From Acanthochlamys bracteata (lineage: Eukaryota; Streptophyta; Magnoliopsida; Pandanales; Velloziaceae): 64,000 nt of DNA. The notes beneath the pieces were generated by a model that saw only the letters and a list, made by a program, of their open reading frames with translations, did no database searches and was not told where the DNA came from. Below, piece after piece: positions 1-10,253 of the stretch. Each line of letters starts with the position of its first letter. The stretch's first letter is position 1. The DNA is taken from positions 3,720,001-3,784,000 of the forward strand of contig CM034137.1 in NCBI GenBank assembly GCA_019914995.1. The letters run 5' to 3'. The translations under genes and the position numbers were made by a program.

Positions 1-110
1 GATCGAGATATTACAGATTGGAAGTAAAATCGGGATCTTATATCAAGTAGGATCGTTTTGTCAATGTAAAATCGTAAGATTTTAAGATTTAAATTGGGAT
101 TTTAACAACC
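1..110 (-). mobile_element. Terminus of a hAT-like element running off the left edge
   Basis: Read on the minus strand from position 110, this stretch begins GGTTGTTAAAATCCCAATTT and continues with AAATCTTAAAATCTTACGAT-type sequence. It closely matches the first 45 bases of the large hAT element starting at 45229. It also carries the same subterminal AGGATCG-like motifs (around 49-55). The rest of the element, if present, lies outside the window. The match is seen directly; assignment to the same family is inference from it. Confidence 0.6.
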
Positions 111-1181
111 ATACTAGAGATAGAACTCGTTGTTGTTGGAACTTTGGTACTATCAATATTATCATAAACAGGTTTGGTGTCATCAACAAATCAAAGTATC
201 ATAAAAGGGAAAAGAAACATAAATGAGGCCACAAGCCTTCTAGAGCCATTTAAACCTCCTTATGGTAATATTCATATATCCAAAGTTCCAACAACAACGG
301 GTTCTGTCCTAGTAGAATATTGTTATTGAAACTATTGGATCTTTTCACTTCAAAGTATCACTAATACTTATATCTTATTACCCCTGCGTCGTGCAAGTAT
401 CTCTTTTATTTCAGATTTTTAAAATTGACATCAAGCTTTTCCTAAATCAGCAAAAAATACAATTCTTCAATGAGTAGACATAGATACAGTATATATCACA
501 ATAAGTAATAACTCTGTAATTTCATACGGTATGTATTCAATTAACGATTTCAAACCTATACTTTGCTATCCGAGCGCAACCTTGACAACCGAAAGAGCAT
601 ATGCACGGACCAAATGCCCATGTTTTTTTGAAGTTATACTGAATGTTCTCAGACGAGCATGCCATCATTATTAAATTATATACCGACCTTTCTTTTTAAA
701 GTTATAAGTATGTACTGTCAATTTGCATTTGACTCTGTGTCAGCGGCTAGATCTTTCGAACTAGATCAGAAAACAACATTGTTAAATAAATATTACTTCA
801 TAAGTAAATAAGTTTGATAAAATAAAATTACACTTAGTAGCACTAAAGATGGGCGTGTCTTTAGGGGTGGGCGAAAAAATTTCCGGAAGGTGTCATTCCT
901 AAGGAGTACATGTCACGATCAGAGCGTGGATCTTAAGTTAGGCTATGATCAGCGGTGTATCCACATGACTTCGATCTTTAATTTATCCGGAGCAATTTGC
1001 AATAATTAATGAAAAATATTTTAAGATAAACAATATATAAAGCTTTCTTCATGAGAAATTAAAATATCAACAATATTTTTAAACATACATTTTCAACTTA
1101 ACCATTATCATTAATGTCGTCTAACTTGAATACTAATTTTGAATACTTACCGTTCTATGTCGTTTCTAACTTGAATGCTGC
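111..1181. other. Intergenic DNA, nothing recognised
   Basis: AT-rich sequence without a convincing coding region or RNA gene. A short GC-richer patch near 850-980 contains TAGGGGTGGGC, which resembles plant hAT ends, but no matching partner end was found. Confidence 0.4.
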
Positions 1182-1332
1182 GTGCTAGTGCTTTTCAACA
1201 GCTTGGGCATGCAGACTGTCTATACACCTAGTTGGCGCCAAAACATTAATGCTATAATCTCGGGTCTCCCGTTACTGCGGTCTACTTCGATTGTCAGCAG
1301 GATCTGGCTCTGGTGGTTGACTCATGTATCTC
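1182..1332 (+). pseudogene. FT-like (PEBP) exon 4 fragment, frameshifted
   Basis: One frame (1182-1252) reads VLFNSLGMQTVYTPSWRQN, the segment-B loop of FT proteins. The frame then shifts, and 1253-1300 reads YNLGSPVTAVYFDCQQ, the FT C-terminal strand. A further shift gives GSGSGG and a stop at about 1321, matching the FT tail (C-Q-R-E-x-G-S-G-G). The residues between WRQN and YNLG (NFxTREFAEL in FT proteins) are largely missing. No exons 1-3 were found beside it. It lies on the opposite strand from the intact FT-like gene 3 kb away, so it is a partial, inverted, decayed duplicate. Confidence 0.8.
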
Positions 1333-1476
1333 TAGTTACTGCAAAGCTAAGCAGTGTCTATAGCATTGCTGGTGTTTTACTGCTTGTGTATTGTAAAACA
1401 TATTGCTAATGCGTAATAACGTAGGAAGATAAAAGTGGAATGAAGCCTTAACTAGGAGATTGTACATAGTTCAGCA

Positions 1477-1484
1477 CTCTCATT
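1477..1484. repeat. 8-bp target-site duplication, left copy (CTCTCATT)
   Basis: CTCTCATT here is repeated exactly at 3388-3395, immediately outside the inverted ends CATAGTTG and CAACTATG. An 8-bp duplication is the hallmark of hAT transposition. Confidence 0.8.
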
Positions 1485-3387
1485 CATAGTTGTACGACCC
1501 GATCCGGTAATCAACACGGATTGGTGTCCGGATTGTCGGGTCACGGGTCAACCCGCCGGGTCACTATGACAATACAAAAGAGTCAAAGACTCAAAGATTG
1601 GCTGTGACCCACTGACCTTGAGGCTATGATTTGGTATAAGATAACATAATACAAACAGTATAGCATAATAACATAAGATTGGCCAACACTTTGCAGTCAA
1701 AATACTTTCACTACACAGCCTGCAGCCGACACTTTCGCAGTCAAACTGTAGTACACTGATTGTTAATTTGTTACATGATATTCAAATTCAATGAAGTAAG
1801 ATAACACATATGTGTAACACATCAACACTGAATTTTTAAGTCCAAGCAAGCAAGCTTCTTACTTGCAACACATTACATATACCAGCCATCTTGCTGCAAG
1901 TATTACACATCATTCACCATTCATCTTGCTGCCCAGCATCTCTCTACAAACACTTGCTCACTTGTAGAGTATCAGGTACTCTTTCTTTCTTTCTTTTTTT
2001 TTTTTTTTCACTATATTAAGCATGGGAGATATAACAACATTACTATCAAGTTCTAACAACATTCAGAGCTTTGCAGTTTTGCTGAAAGATATAAATTATT
2101 CTTCAAAGCTTCAGCTGTGTATGAGGGTAAAGGAAATATCTTCAATTCAAGGCTTTAACTCTGTCAGGCAGTCAACAATCCCTCACTGCTACCTGTGCAA
2201 TGTTATAACATGCAAGAAACATTAATTAGTCAGCAATACAGCAAGCTGTAGTAATCTAATTTGTAAAGAAAAAATTAATTATATTATAACATGCAGGAAA
2301 CAAAGGAATGAATGATTTGTTTTCACTTCTGTTTTGTAAAGAAATCTATGCTGTGTCTGGCAGGTAGAAAAAAGCATATAAGTGCTATACTAGTGTAAAA
2401 AATTTCTACATTCCGATTTCTATTTCTGTGATCTGTTTGGAAGTAAGAAAAAATATTTCACATACAAGTGTCATACTAAATAAAAAATAATACAGAAAAT
2501 TCTATACTGGGCCAAACAGTAAGAAAAAATATTCCACATACAAAAATGACATACTAGTGCTATGTTAGTAAGCCAATAAGGCTATAAGTCACTACCTAGC
2601 AAACCAGTAATTCCACAAATCAGTAAGCCACTATCCAGCAAGAAAAAAACTCTATGCTGGCAGCAAGAAAAAATTTCACATACAAGTATACAACTATACA
2701 AGACTGCTATGCTGCTACATCAGATCAAAAAAATTATAGAAATGTTATGCTGACAGCAAGAAAAAAAATATAAAATTGCTTGTCAAGCTTTGGCAAGTAC
2801 ATATCACACACAAAATAGAACTTTATGTCTCTATTAACAAAATAAGTTAATAACATGTACCCATACGCAGAGCGAACAAGGAGACGAATCAGCCGTCGAA
2901 TAATGAGAGAGAGGTGAAAGCAGACATCATAAAGCAGGAAAGCGTATCTGGAGAGTGTAGCCGGAGAGTAGAGAGTCGAAGCACAGGAGAGAGTGTTGGA
3001 CAGCAGCGAGCAGAGGCGTAGAGCAGAGATAGAGTAGAGAGCCGGAGAGGGGAGCTCGTCGGAGAGCGGCAGCGAATTCGTCGGAGATGGGAGAGCGAAG
3101 AGAATGAAATAGATCTAGAGATTTAGGATTGAGCAGCTGCAGCCTACAGCTCGACTCGATCAATCGAGAGTAAATGAGTAGGTATTAAGATTAGAAATAA
3201 AATTAGAGTTAATGAGTTATTATTTAGATTAGATTATTAGATTGATTATTTGATTAGTTAGATTTTTTTTGAAATTTATTTTTTAAATATCGGAACGGTT
3301 CAACCGGACGGGCGGATGAAACGGATCAAAGCGGGTCAAAACAGATCATATACATGAACGGTCTGTTTGCAGACCCGGCCAACTATG
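1485..3387. mobile_element. Non-autonomous hAT element, 1.9 kb
   Basis: The element starts CATAGTTG and ends CAACTATG, a perfect 8-bp inverted end, and is flanked by the perfect 8-bp duplication CTCTCATT. Both ends carry GACCCG/CCGG-rich subterminal sequence (1495-1560 and 3296-3380). The interior has a CTTT/T-tract (1980-2008), degenerate tandem repeats (2440-2790) and a purine-rich GAGA/GCAGAG block (2870-3160). No transposase is recognisable; the short reading frames inside (for example 2022-2225) match no known family. Related ends occur at 22828, 27004 and 28073. Confidence 0.75.
2440..2790. repeat. Degenerate tandem repeat inside the 1.9-kb hAT element
   Basis: Units built on CAGCAAGAAAAAA, TTTCACATACAAGT and TATGCTG recur about every 60-130 bases (around 2444, 2519, 2640, 2655, 2755) with substitutions and gaps. 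This looks like expanded internal sequence of the transposon rather than a gene. Confidence 0.5.
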
Positions 3388-3395
3388 CTCTCATT
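3388..3395. repeat. 8-bp target-site duplication, right copy (CTCTCATT)
   Basis: Exact partner of 1477-1484. Confidence 0.8.
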
Positions 3396-4364
3396 TCATT
3401 TAAAAAGTTTGTAATTAGTAAGCATGATGCGACTTAAATGTGTGACCATGTCTAATCTATTCCCTGCAAATTAACATAGACCGATAGTAATATAACTCGT
3501 CAATGTAGAAAACTTCAGCAAGTTCATTGTCTCAGAGAAATACAAAGAAGGAAAAAGATACATATTAGTTTCATTGTAATGTTATGAGGGGATTGATGCA
3601 TGATTGACCTTTTTAAGGAAAACCACCAGGAGCAGAATCACATATACAGAATATATCTTGAGTTCATAAAAAATTAGTCTGCTTGCTTGTAGGATGATAT
3701 ATAGCTATGTAGTTTAGATATCTGAGAACTTGGTAGCTCTCCGCAGTGTGTTTGTGTGAGCCTGTCCTCGTTCATATATGTTTCTAAGATTTTGTATGCA
3801 TTTCTAGCTAGATGGGTTGTAAATCTACATTGAAAGTGAAGCAAGCCACATTTCTCAGGAATTTGGGGATATAATAGAAGATTGATTTGTTAAGATTGAC
3901 CTCAAAGCCAAGGCTGCTTAGCTTTTTCCAAACACGCATTACGTGTCCATCCACTACTAATTCGTGCATATATCAAACGTCAACCATGACATAAAGAAGA
4001 CAACAGAGATGCGATGAATTGATGGCGGTCACAAGTTAAAAGGTAAACAGAACAAGGGCCATGCAGCCAAGATGTACTGCTTTACCCTGCTAATATCAAC
4101 TCATTGATAAAGTGTTTCAGCAAAATCCTCCATGCTATGTAGCTGCAACCACCGACTGTTATCTCTTAACTTGAGTTCCATCTCTCTCTTTTCCGTACTA
4201 CTCCACAAAGCTGACAATCCTCCAAGACTGTTACTGCTTCACTCTCTGTCTTCCATGCTTAGCTTTTGTACTAAGAAAGATAACTTTGGTCCTGGAATGT
4301 CTGAGGGCAAGATCGTTTCAGACTTTTGCTGAAGAAAACATTGGAGCTGAAAGATTAACTAAAG
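3396..4364. other. 3' flank of the FT-like gene
   Basis: AT-rich sequence downstream of the FT-like stop codon. Short frames (for example 4132-4332 on plus) match no family. No repeat or RNA gene recognised. Confidence 0.4.
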
Positions 4365-5971
4365 CTACCACATGGCCCTTCTTCCACCAGAGCCTGCCTC
4401 TCTCTGGCAGTTGAAGTACACAGCGGCAACCGGAGAGCCAAGGTTGTAGAGCTTTGCAAACTCACGGGTGCTGAAATTCTGCCTCCAGCTGGGAGCGAAG
4501 ACCGTCTGCCTACCAAGTTGCTGGAAGAGAACAAACACAAACCGGTGGATTCCTAGAGAAGGACGAGGACTCTCGTAGCACATAATCTCCTGACCTGGAG
4601 CCGTTAGTTTAGATGTGATTTATACAAGAACATGTATATGTTGATTAATGATCAAATAGTTCATCATATGCGTCTCACCAAATTTTGTTCCGGTTGTGGC
4701 TGGTATGTCACTGACCATCCTGCATTTTGAAGAAGGTACATGCTTAGAATTTTGTGAAAATTTGAATTTTTCTCGGATGATGACTAGGAAAGAAGGAAGA
4801 TCAAATCACTCACTATCTTATCACCACCTGCTTAGCTGTGTTGGAAGGGCAGTTTCATCTTTGGAAAAGGTGCAGATTAACGGTGTGCCATTCTAACTCG
4901 CACTCAACCCTCATGCATGGAAGGGACGTACCATATCTACTTATGTTTTTGTGTATGTTTCTTGCTAGTGAGTAGTGACCACTTATCAGGATTTACGTGT
5001 TAGGAGGTCCTATCCCGCATAAGGGTGTGCTTACTCCACCCTCAAATGATTTTTTCTTTGAAAAAGTCACTTTCAGATAGCTTCTTCGGTTTATTTTCAT
5101 AAATTTACTTTCGTAAGATCTCTTTCAAAAAACTTATTTTCTAAAAGTAAGTTATTTAGAAAACTTACTTTTGAATCAATTCGGGATAAGTAAACGCGCT
5201 CTTGATCGGACTTTGATACTAGGGCACTCTCTCCACTATATTTTATCATCCATCAGAAAAAGATTAGTGAACTTTGTGCAACTGGATCCATTAAATATAG
5301 TATAAAGAAACACCGTGTTATCGGTTACATAAGTCGTGCTCAAGGGAGTACCCTTATTTTTATTCTGTATTTTCTGGTTAGTGAATAAATTTACTTATCA
5401 TACAGTACATGTCTATGAATTAAAAACAAAAGAATACAAAGAAATTCATGCAACCTACATATTATACTGCTCTGGTATATATGATACGGACTGGTTTATC
5501 AGAGTGTAAAGCAACAAGTTACATACAAGCCAAAGATGAACTTTAATACTAGTGCAGGAAATATGTATGTATACCAGTGCAAGTACTCTCTGAGGGTTGG
5601 ATGACTAGGACTTGGAGCATCTGGATCTATCATCACCTGCAACAACAAGAGAAGAAAACACAAAAACTACTACTAAATCAATGTAGTTTCTTAGGATTTG
5701 TTTCTTATAATTTCACCAACCATGAATCATATATATGTAGGTATTATTATGTAATCCATTTATGCATGCTCACAAGTGTGTAGAAGACCCTGAGATCATC
5801 TCCTCCAACTTCAACTCTAGGCTGCTTATCAATAGTAGACGGCTTAAACTCACTTCCATTAGTGACTTCTCTCGAGTTGTAGCTCACTCTTAACCTTGTC
5901 GTCTTTGTGAAAGGATCCAACACATCTCCGATCACTCTCCCTACAAGCAAGGGATTTCGAACGCTTTCCAT
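4365..5971 (-). CDS. FT: FLOWERING LOCUS T-like PEBP protein (4 exons, 176 aa)
   Basis: Exons on minus: 5971-5774 (198 nt), 5636-5575 (62), 4719-4679 (41), 4594-4365 (230). The 62- and 41-nt middle exons are the classic FT/TFL1 sizes, and all junctions are GT..AG. The product begins [20 protein letters not shown] and contains the PEBP ligand motifs DPDAPSPS (residues 70-77) and GIHR (115-118). Diagnostic residues are of the activator FT type, not the repressor TFL1 type: Tyr84 (FT Tyr85) and Gln139 (FT Gln140), with the LYN triad in KLYNLG. Segment B reads [14 protein letters not shown], so FT Tyr134 and Gly137 are Phe and Ser here, while Trp137 is kept. FT proteins are phloem-mobile florigens acting with FD bZIP factors and 14-3-3 proteins. 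Intron 2 holds a MITE. Family and structure are certain; which FT paralogue this is, and whether it promotes flowering, is inference. Confidence 0.95.
5023..5202. mobile_element. Harbinger-like MITE in FT intron 2
   Basis: Left end GGGTGTGCTTACT and right end (reverse complement) AGAGCGCGTTTACT form an imperfect terminal inverted repeat of a 180-bp AT-rich element. Flanks are TAA and TGA, consistent with a decayed 3-bp target duplication. It sits between exons 2 and 3 of the FT-like gene. Confidence 0.55.
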
Positions 5972-8900
5972 TTCTTTGATAAAAGAAGGGGAACTACTAT
6001 CTGAAACTGTTATAAAAAATTGACATGAGGCTTAGTGCTGCTGCATGTAATATATAGAGAGTGACCAAAATATCACTGTTAAGATTTCATAACAGTGTTA
6101 TATTTTTCATCACTGTTAAGATTTCGAATGTATTTTTTTTGAAATATTTAAAAATGAGATTTTAGAAGTGAATTACTAAAGATAATATTATTGAAAATGA
6201 ATTAAATTTTTATATTATTTTTATAATTAAAAATAAATTAAAGTGAATTTTTATATTACTTTGTATTAGAAGTGAGATATTAAAAATAAAGTAAAGCGAA
6301 TTTTTTTGTATAAAAAAACACACACTTCTGTAGAGAGTAATTCATCGGTGGAATTTCATGGGCACTGAAACTGGTCCTACTGACAAAACGGCATTATTCT
6401 GTTTGACACCTTTATCAGTTGTCACTTTGCTATCACTTTAAAGGGCACAACCCGTGCCAGAGTTTTGAACAGATACTGGTAGAATCCTCTTTGGAGTGAA
6501 TTGGTCTCTCTTTGCTTAACCACTTGGCATGTCACACTTGGAGTCCTGTCGGTGTTCCATTGGTTGATTAGTTTGAGACGGGCCACATACGAGTCAGATT
6601 TTTTTTTTTATAATTCTATCGGATTTAGTTATTCGATTTATTTTTTATTTTATTAATAAATACAACTAAAATTTAAAAATTATTTTTTAAAAATTATTAT
6701 TTAAGATAAAAATTAAAATTAAAATTTTCATTATTAAATTTTATTTTTAACTATTATTATAATATTTTTAAATTGATTTATCGACGGTCATTATTGATTA
6801 AATATTGACTAAATTAATGATAAATGTTAAATAGTAATTGGATGGACGGCTGACAAAATAAACTGCATGTAAAACCGAACCAAACAAGCTAAGCTCCAAA
6901 CTATTTGACTGAGTTGCATACCGACTCGTTTATTCTGGTCTATATTTTACCTATATAAGCAAATGATAAAACTATCAGAATAGACAAATTTTGGAAGTGA
7001 ATGAGTGATGATGTTGTTCATTGTCGCAGAGGAAGCATTGCTGCTTGAGCTGATGATATGCAGATTCTGATTATCTTATAATTTAGTGCTCACGTTGCCT
7101 TTTCAATTTACACGTGTCACATATATATATGAGCTGATAAACTACCTGGAGCACTAGTATAATCTGCCCTTCTTTTCCTGAAATTTTTATCAATTGATCT
7201 TCCGGTTATCTAGCTCTATTCAATTTACTATCCATCTCCATCTCTTATATGGCCTCCGTATTAGACTGAGATGCCAATCCACAAACTTTACTCCCATAGC
7301 TCAAAATGAATTAACAGCAACAAAAATTGTGGTCAATCTATCGCGCAATGCGTAGTGTATGAGTTAATATTATATGTTTATGTTTCATGTTTTGAATCAA
7401 AACAGGATTCGAAGATTTCTCTTATTGTCATTATTGTACACGGCAACTATGATGCTTAGCTCCAAAGTATCATGATGAAAATTCCATTCCACCTCCAAGT
7501 GTAGTCCTATCTCATCAGATCAAGCTGCCCTACACTTTTCTGTCTTGCAAGTTGACATGTTATCACAAATTGTTTGGCAACGATATACCCTCTTTGCCCT
7601 AACAAATAACAATTATATTGCCAAAAATAATGTGCAGAATAGACAGGAAATAACTCCACTTTGTCAAAAGAAGCAGAAAGCATTGCAGCTGAAGATATAT
7701 CTTTCCTGATTGACCTTACTAGTCATACTCCTAATAGGCGCGTTCTTCTACCACAGCATCGCTTGCCTCATGAAGCTATAGAGTGCGGTGTTTCATCTCG
7801 TGGTGTCATTTCATGATACATATAGTCCATGCAAAACAAGCATGCTGTTGGTGGAGCAGAAGGTAATATCTATCAAGATTTTTGAAGCATAAACATGGAA
7901 ACATATAAAGAGCAAGGGTTCAAATGCAGTCTAGTTTGACCACTTTGCATAGCAATATTACATCCTAATACCAAAGCATGGGATCTTCAATGGATGTACT
8001 AGAAACAGAACAAAGAGTTTCCCTTGTGCACATGGGCATCATCTGATAATATCAGAAAGAAAGATATTCAAAAACAGTCGCAAGCATTATTCCTCGAATA
8101 TATGTGATGCATGACCTGTACTCCTTCCATCTTTCTAGTGCTCCGACAAAAACTCGCAATTAAAGAGAATTTCCAAGATATTCACTACAAAGAAATTCCA
8201 GGGAACCAAAATATTTTTTTATCAACAGGCAGATCGCTACCGGTTAGCCATGCAACTAACTGCAGAAAGGTTGTCCCTCACATTTCTAACGTTCCATTAA
8301 ATCAGCAGTTTATGGAGTCTTGCCATGGCAATAATTGTTGACAAATTATACTCCCATACTTGCTGAAGAGCAAACACCGATATGCAATTTCTTGTCCATC
8401 AACATATTGTATTAAGCAAGTTTACCAATCACCAAGAATGAAAATCGTTTCCGTGTACCACATACTCAGCTACGAATTTAATCCCAATTTAACCTTAGAT
8501 CAGTCATGGAAGGAGAACATATATCCTTACATGCTGCAACATTTCCCCACGACAAAGATAATAGATGACAAGGCATTTTGATGTGAGCAATCCACTCCAG
8601 ATGTTATCCTATGAAAATTAAAGCCAGAGGATATAAATAGATTCCGACGAACTAGGACCCATTCTTTTAGTATTTGTAACTTGCTGGATAAACTATGATT
8701 CAGATGGCAACTGACTAACTTGAGCCTCTACAACTTTGTAGGACCATAGCAATTCAGTGAAAAGAAGAAAACAATAATAAAATTGAACACCTAAATGTTT
8801 ATTTTAGGTAAGATCAACAAGCCCCAGGTAAAGCAAAATCATGATCATCCATTATGTTACTTTCATTTATTTATAGAACATATCCCATCATTTTCTTAAT

Positions 8901-9183
8901 CTCTGTTAGCTTGGTGAGCAAAGACCATATAATATAAAGTCTGATTTGTTGCCAAAGACAAAAGACTTACTGGCAATTAGCAACAATAGACATGCATTCA
9001 TGTAATTTCAGCATACACACATACTAATTGACAATATTTAGTCTTCTTCAGTAAAAATACAAGAACTATTGCATACTACTAATCAAACAAACTCAGATAA
9101 AACCAATTTTGCAGCCAAAAGTTCAACATTTACTGGAAAAGAACTCGAAATTATATCAGATGATAAGCAAGAACAGTCTTAGC
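5972..9183. other. 3.2-kb FT upstream / intergenic region
   Basis: No coding region could be supported. It holds the presumed FT promoter, a direct repeat (6073-6088, 6110-6125), AAAATAAATTAAAGTGAATT-type repeats (about 6185-6300), and at 6640-6850 an AT-rich stretch resembling the minus strand of the repeat family at 50311 and 63275. Frames at 8111-8341 and 8360-8581 match no family. Confidence 0.45.
6073..6125. repeat. Direct repeat TCACTGTTAAGATTTC upstream of FT
   Basis: The 16-mer occurs at 6073-6088 and 6110-6125, about 100 bases upstream of the FT-like start codon. AACAGTGTTA, partly the inverse of the core, lies between them. It may be regulatory or a short transposon scar; the sequence alone does not decide. 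Confidence 0.5.
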
Positions 9184-9918
9184 TCATGAATAGATGTCTG
9201 AATTAACCGCCAAACCAACCTCTTCAGCATCCAGCGCACCACCTACCTCAACCCCCAGCTCCTCCAACACATACCTAATCACCGGTGCTGGCGATACATA
9301 GCCATAATCAGGCCAAGTAAGCACCAACGTTCCTCTAATTCCTTTAATCTGGCACTCAGAAAGTAGTGATGCACCTAGGCCATCTGCAACACTACCTGAA
9401 GGCAAGAATTTCATCTGCAATTTACGAGTTCCTGCTGCTGCCTTCTTCTCGGCAGTTGTTTCCAATTTGAATCCTAGTGGTTCGTCAGCTGGCAAAGTTC
9501 CACGGTACAACCCTCCCTTCAATGAATCGAATATAACGATTCTCTTAGCTTTTATTCCGTTGATAAGAGTTTTTGCAACAGATTTGGCACGGTCGGATGG
9601 CACGCGGCAGTGAACGGCGGCGACGAGAGTGTTGGGTCCTGCGGGTGAGTAGATACGGAGAGAGCGTGGAGTCGGGTAAGGAGACAAAGGTAGTTCGGGA
9701 AGTATTAGGGTTCCAGAGAGGGCTAGTTTAGGAACGAAACGGAGGAGGGAGAGTGATGGAGCTGAGATGAAGACGATAAGAAGATTTGGTATAGGGTCAT
9801 ATTGGGAATTTGAAAGGAAGAGGGGCGGAGGGAATGACGGCGGAGGAGAAGCGAAGATTTCGAGATCGTCGGCGAAAAATCGTGACGGCGGCGGCGCTGC
9901 CGTAAGTACATCTTCCAT
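9184..9918 (-). CDS. Proteasome assembly chaperone 1 (PSMG1)-like, 244 aa
   Basis: A single exon of 244 codons starts MEDVLTAAPPPSRFFADDLE and ends at a TAG at 9184-9186. The proline-rich N-terminus, a central strand pattern (residues 95-135) and the C-terminal segments FLPSGSVADGL and GTLVLTWPDYG agree with my memory of plant proteins annotated as proteasome assembly chaperone 1-like. That chaperone pairs with PAC2 to guide assembly of the 20S alpha ring in the cytosol and nucleus. It is transcribed divergently from ARPC2 with 335 bp between start codons. That the gene is real is well supported by length, composition and lack of stops; the functional label is less secure. An HMM search against PSMG1/PAC1 would settle it. 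Confidence 0.7.
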   Translation of the reverse strand: MEDVLTAAPPPSRFFADDLEIFASPPPSFPPPLFLSNSQYDPIPNLLIVFISAPSLSLLRFVPKLALSGTLILPELPLSPYPTPRSLRIYSPAGPNTLVAAVHCRVPSDRAKSVAKTLINGIKAKRIVIFDSLKGGLYRGTLPADEPLGFKLETTAEKKAAAGTRKLQMKFLPSGSVADGLGASLLSECQIKGIRGTLVLTWPDYGYVSPAPVIRYVLEELGVEVGGALDAEEVGLAVNSDIYS

Positions 9919-10253
9919 TTTTCTGCTCTTCCGTCTTGCGCAGCAAGAACTAAGAAAAAGATAATTAACCGATCAGGGGTGTTTCACGAATACCAGAATT
10001 TGTTATAAAATTGAAGCAGGGGCGTTTGAGGATGACCAGAATTTGTTATAAGATTGAAGCAGGGGCGTTTCAGGAATACCGTAGTTCTGTACTTATCAGC
10101 GTACTGCTGTAAAGAAAAAACTAAAAAGAAAGAAAAAATATTTCACTGTTGTTTGATTTCGAGATCAAAAGATCTTCACTATATTAATCTTGAATGATTA
10201 GATCTCGATCAGAAACCGTGACGAACAACACAATCTTCTCCGGTGCGCAAGAG
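9919..10253. promoter_or_regulatory. Divergent promoter region between PSMG1-like and ARPC2
   Basis: The two start codons are 335 bp apart on opposite strands, so both promoters and leaders must lie here unless they overlap the genes. The region contains a 43-bp tandem repeat at 9974-10080. Shared or bidirectional control is inferred from layout only. Confidence 0.6.
9974..10080. repeat. 43-bp tandem repeat (2.5 copies) in the divergent promoter
   Basis: Copies run 9974-10016, 10017-10059 and a partial 10060-10080. Each starts CAGGGGYGTTTSA and the full copies contain CCAGAATTTGTTATAA. The period is exactly 43 bp, with a few substitutions between copies. Confidence 0.85.

Noticed and set aside
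4132-4332. Plus-strand frame downstream of FT
   Set aside because: Low-complexity Leu/Ser-rich composition and no known motif.
8111-8581. Two adjacent plus frames of 76 and 73 codons
   Set aside because: No motif, no splice logic joining them, and composition of random AT-rich sequence.
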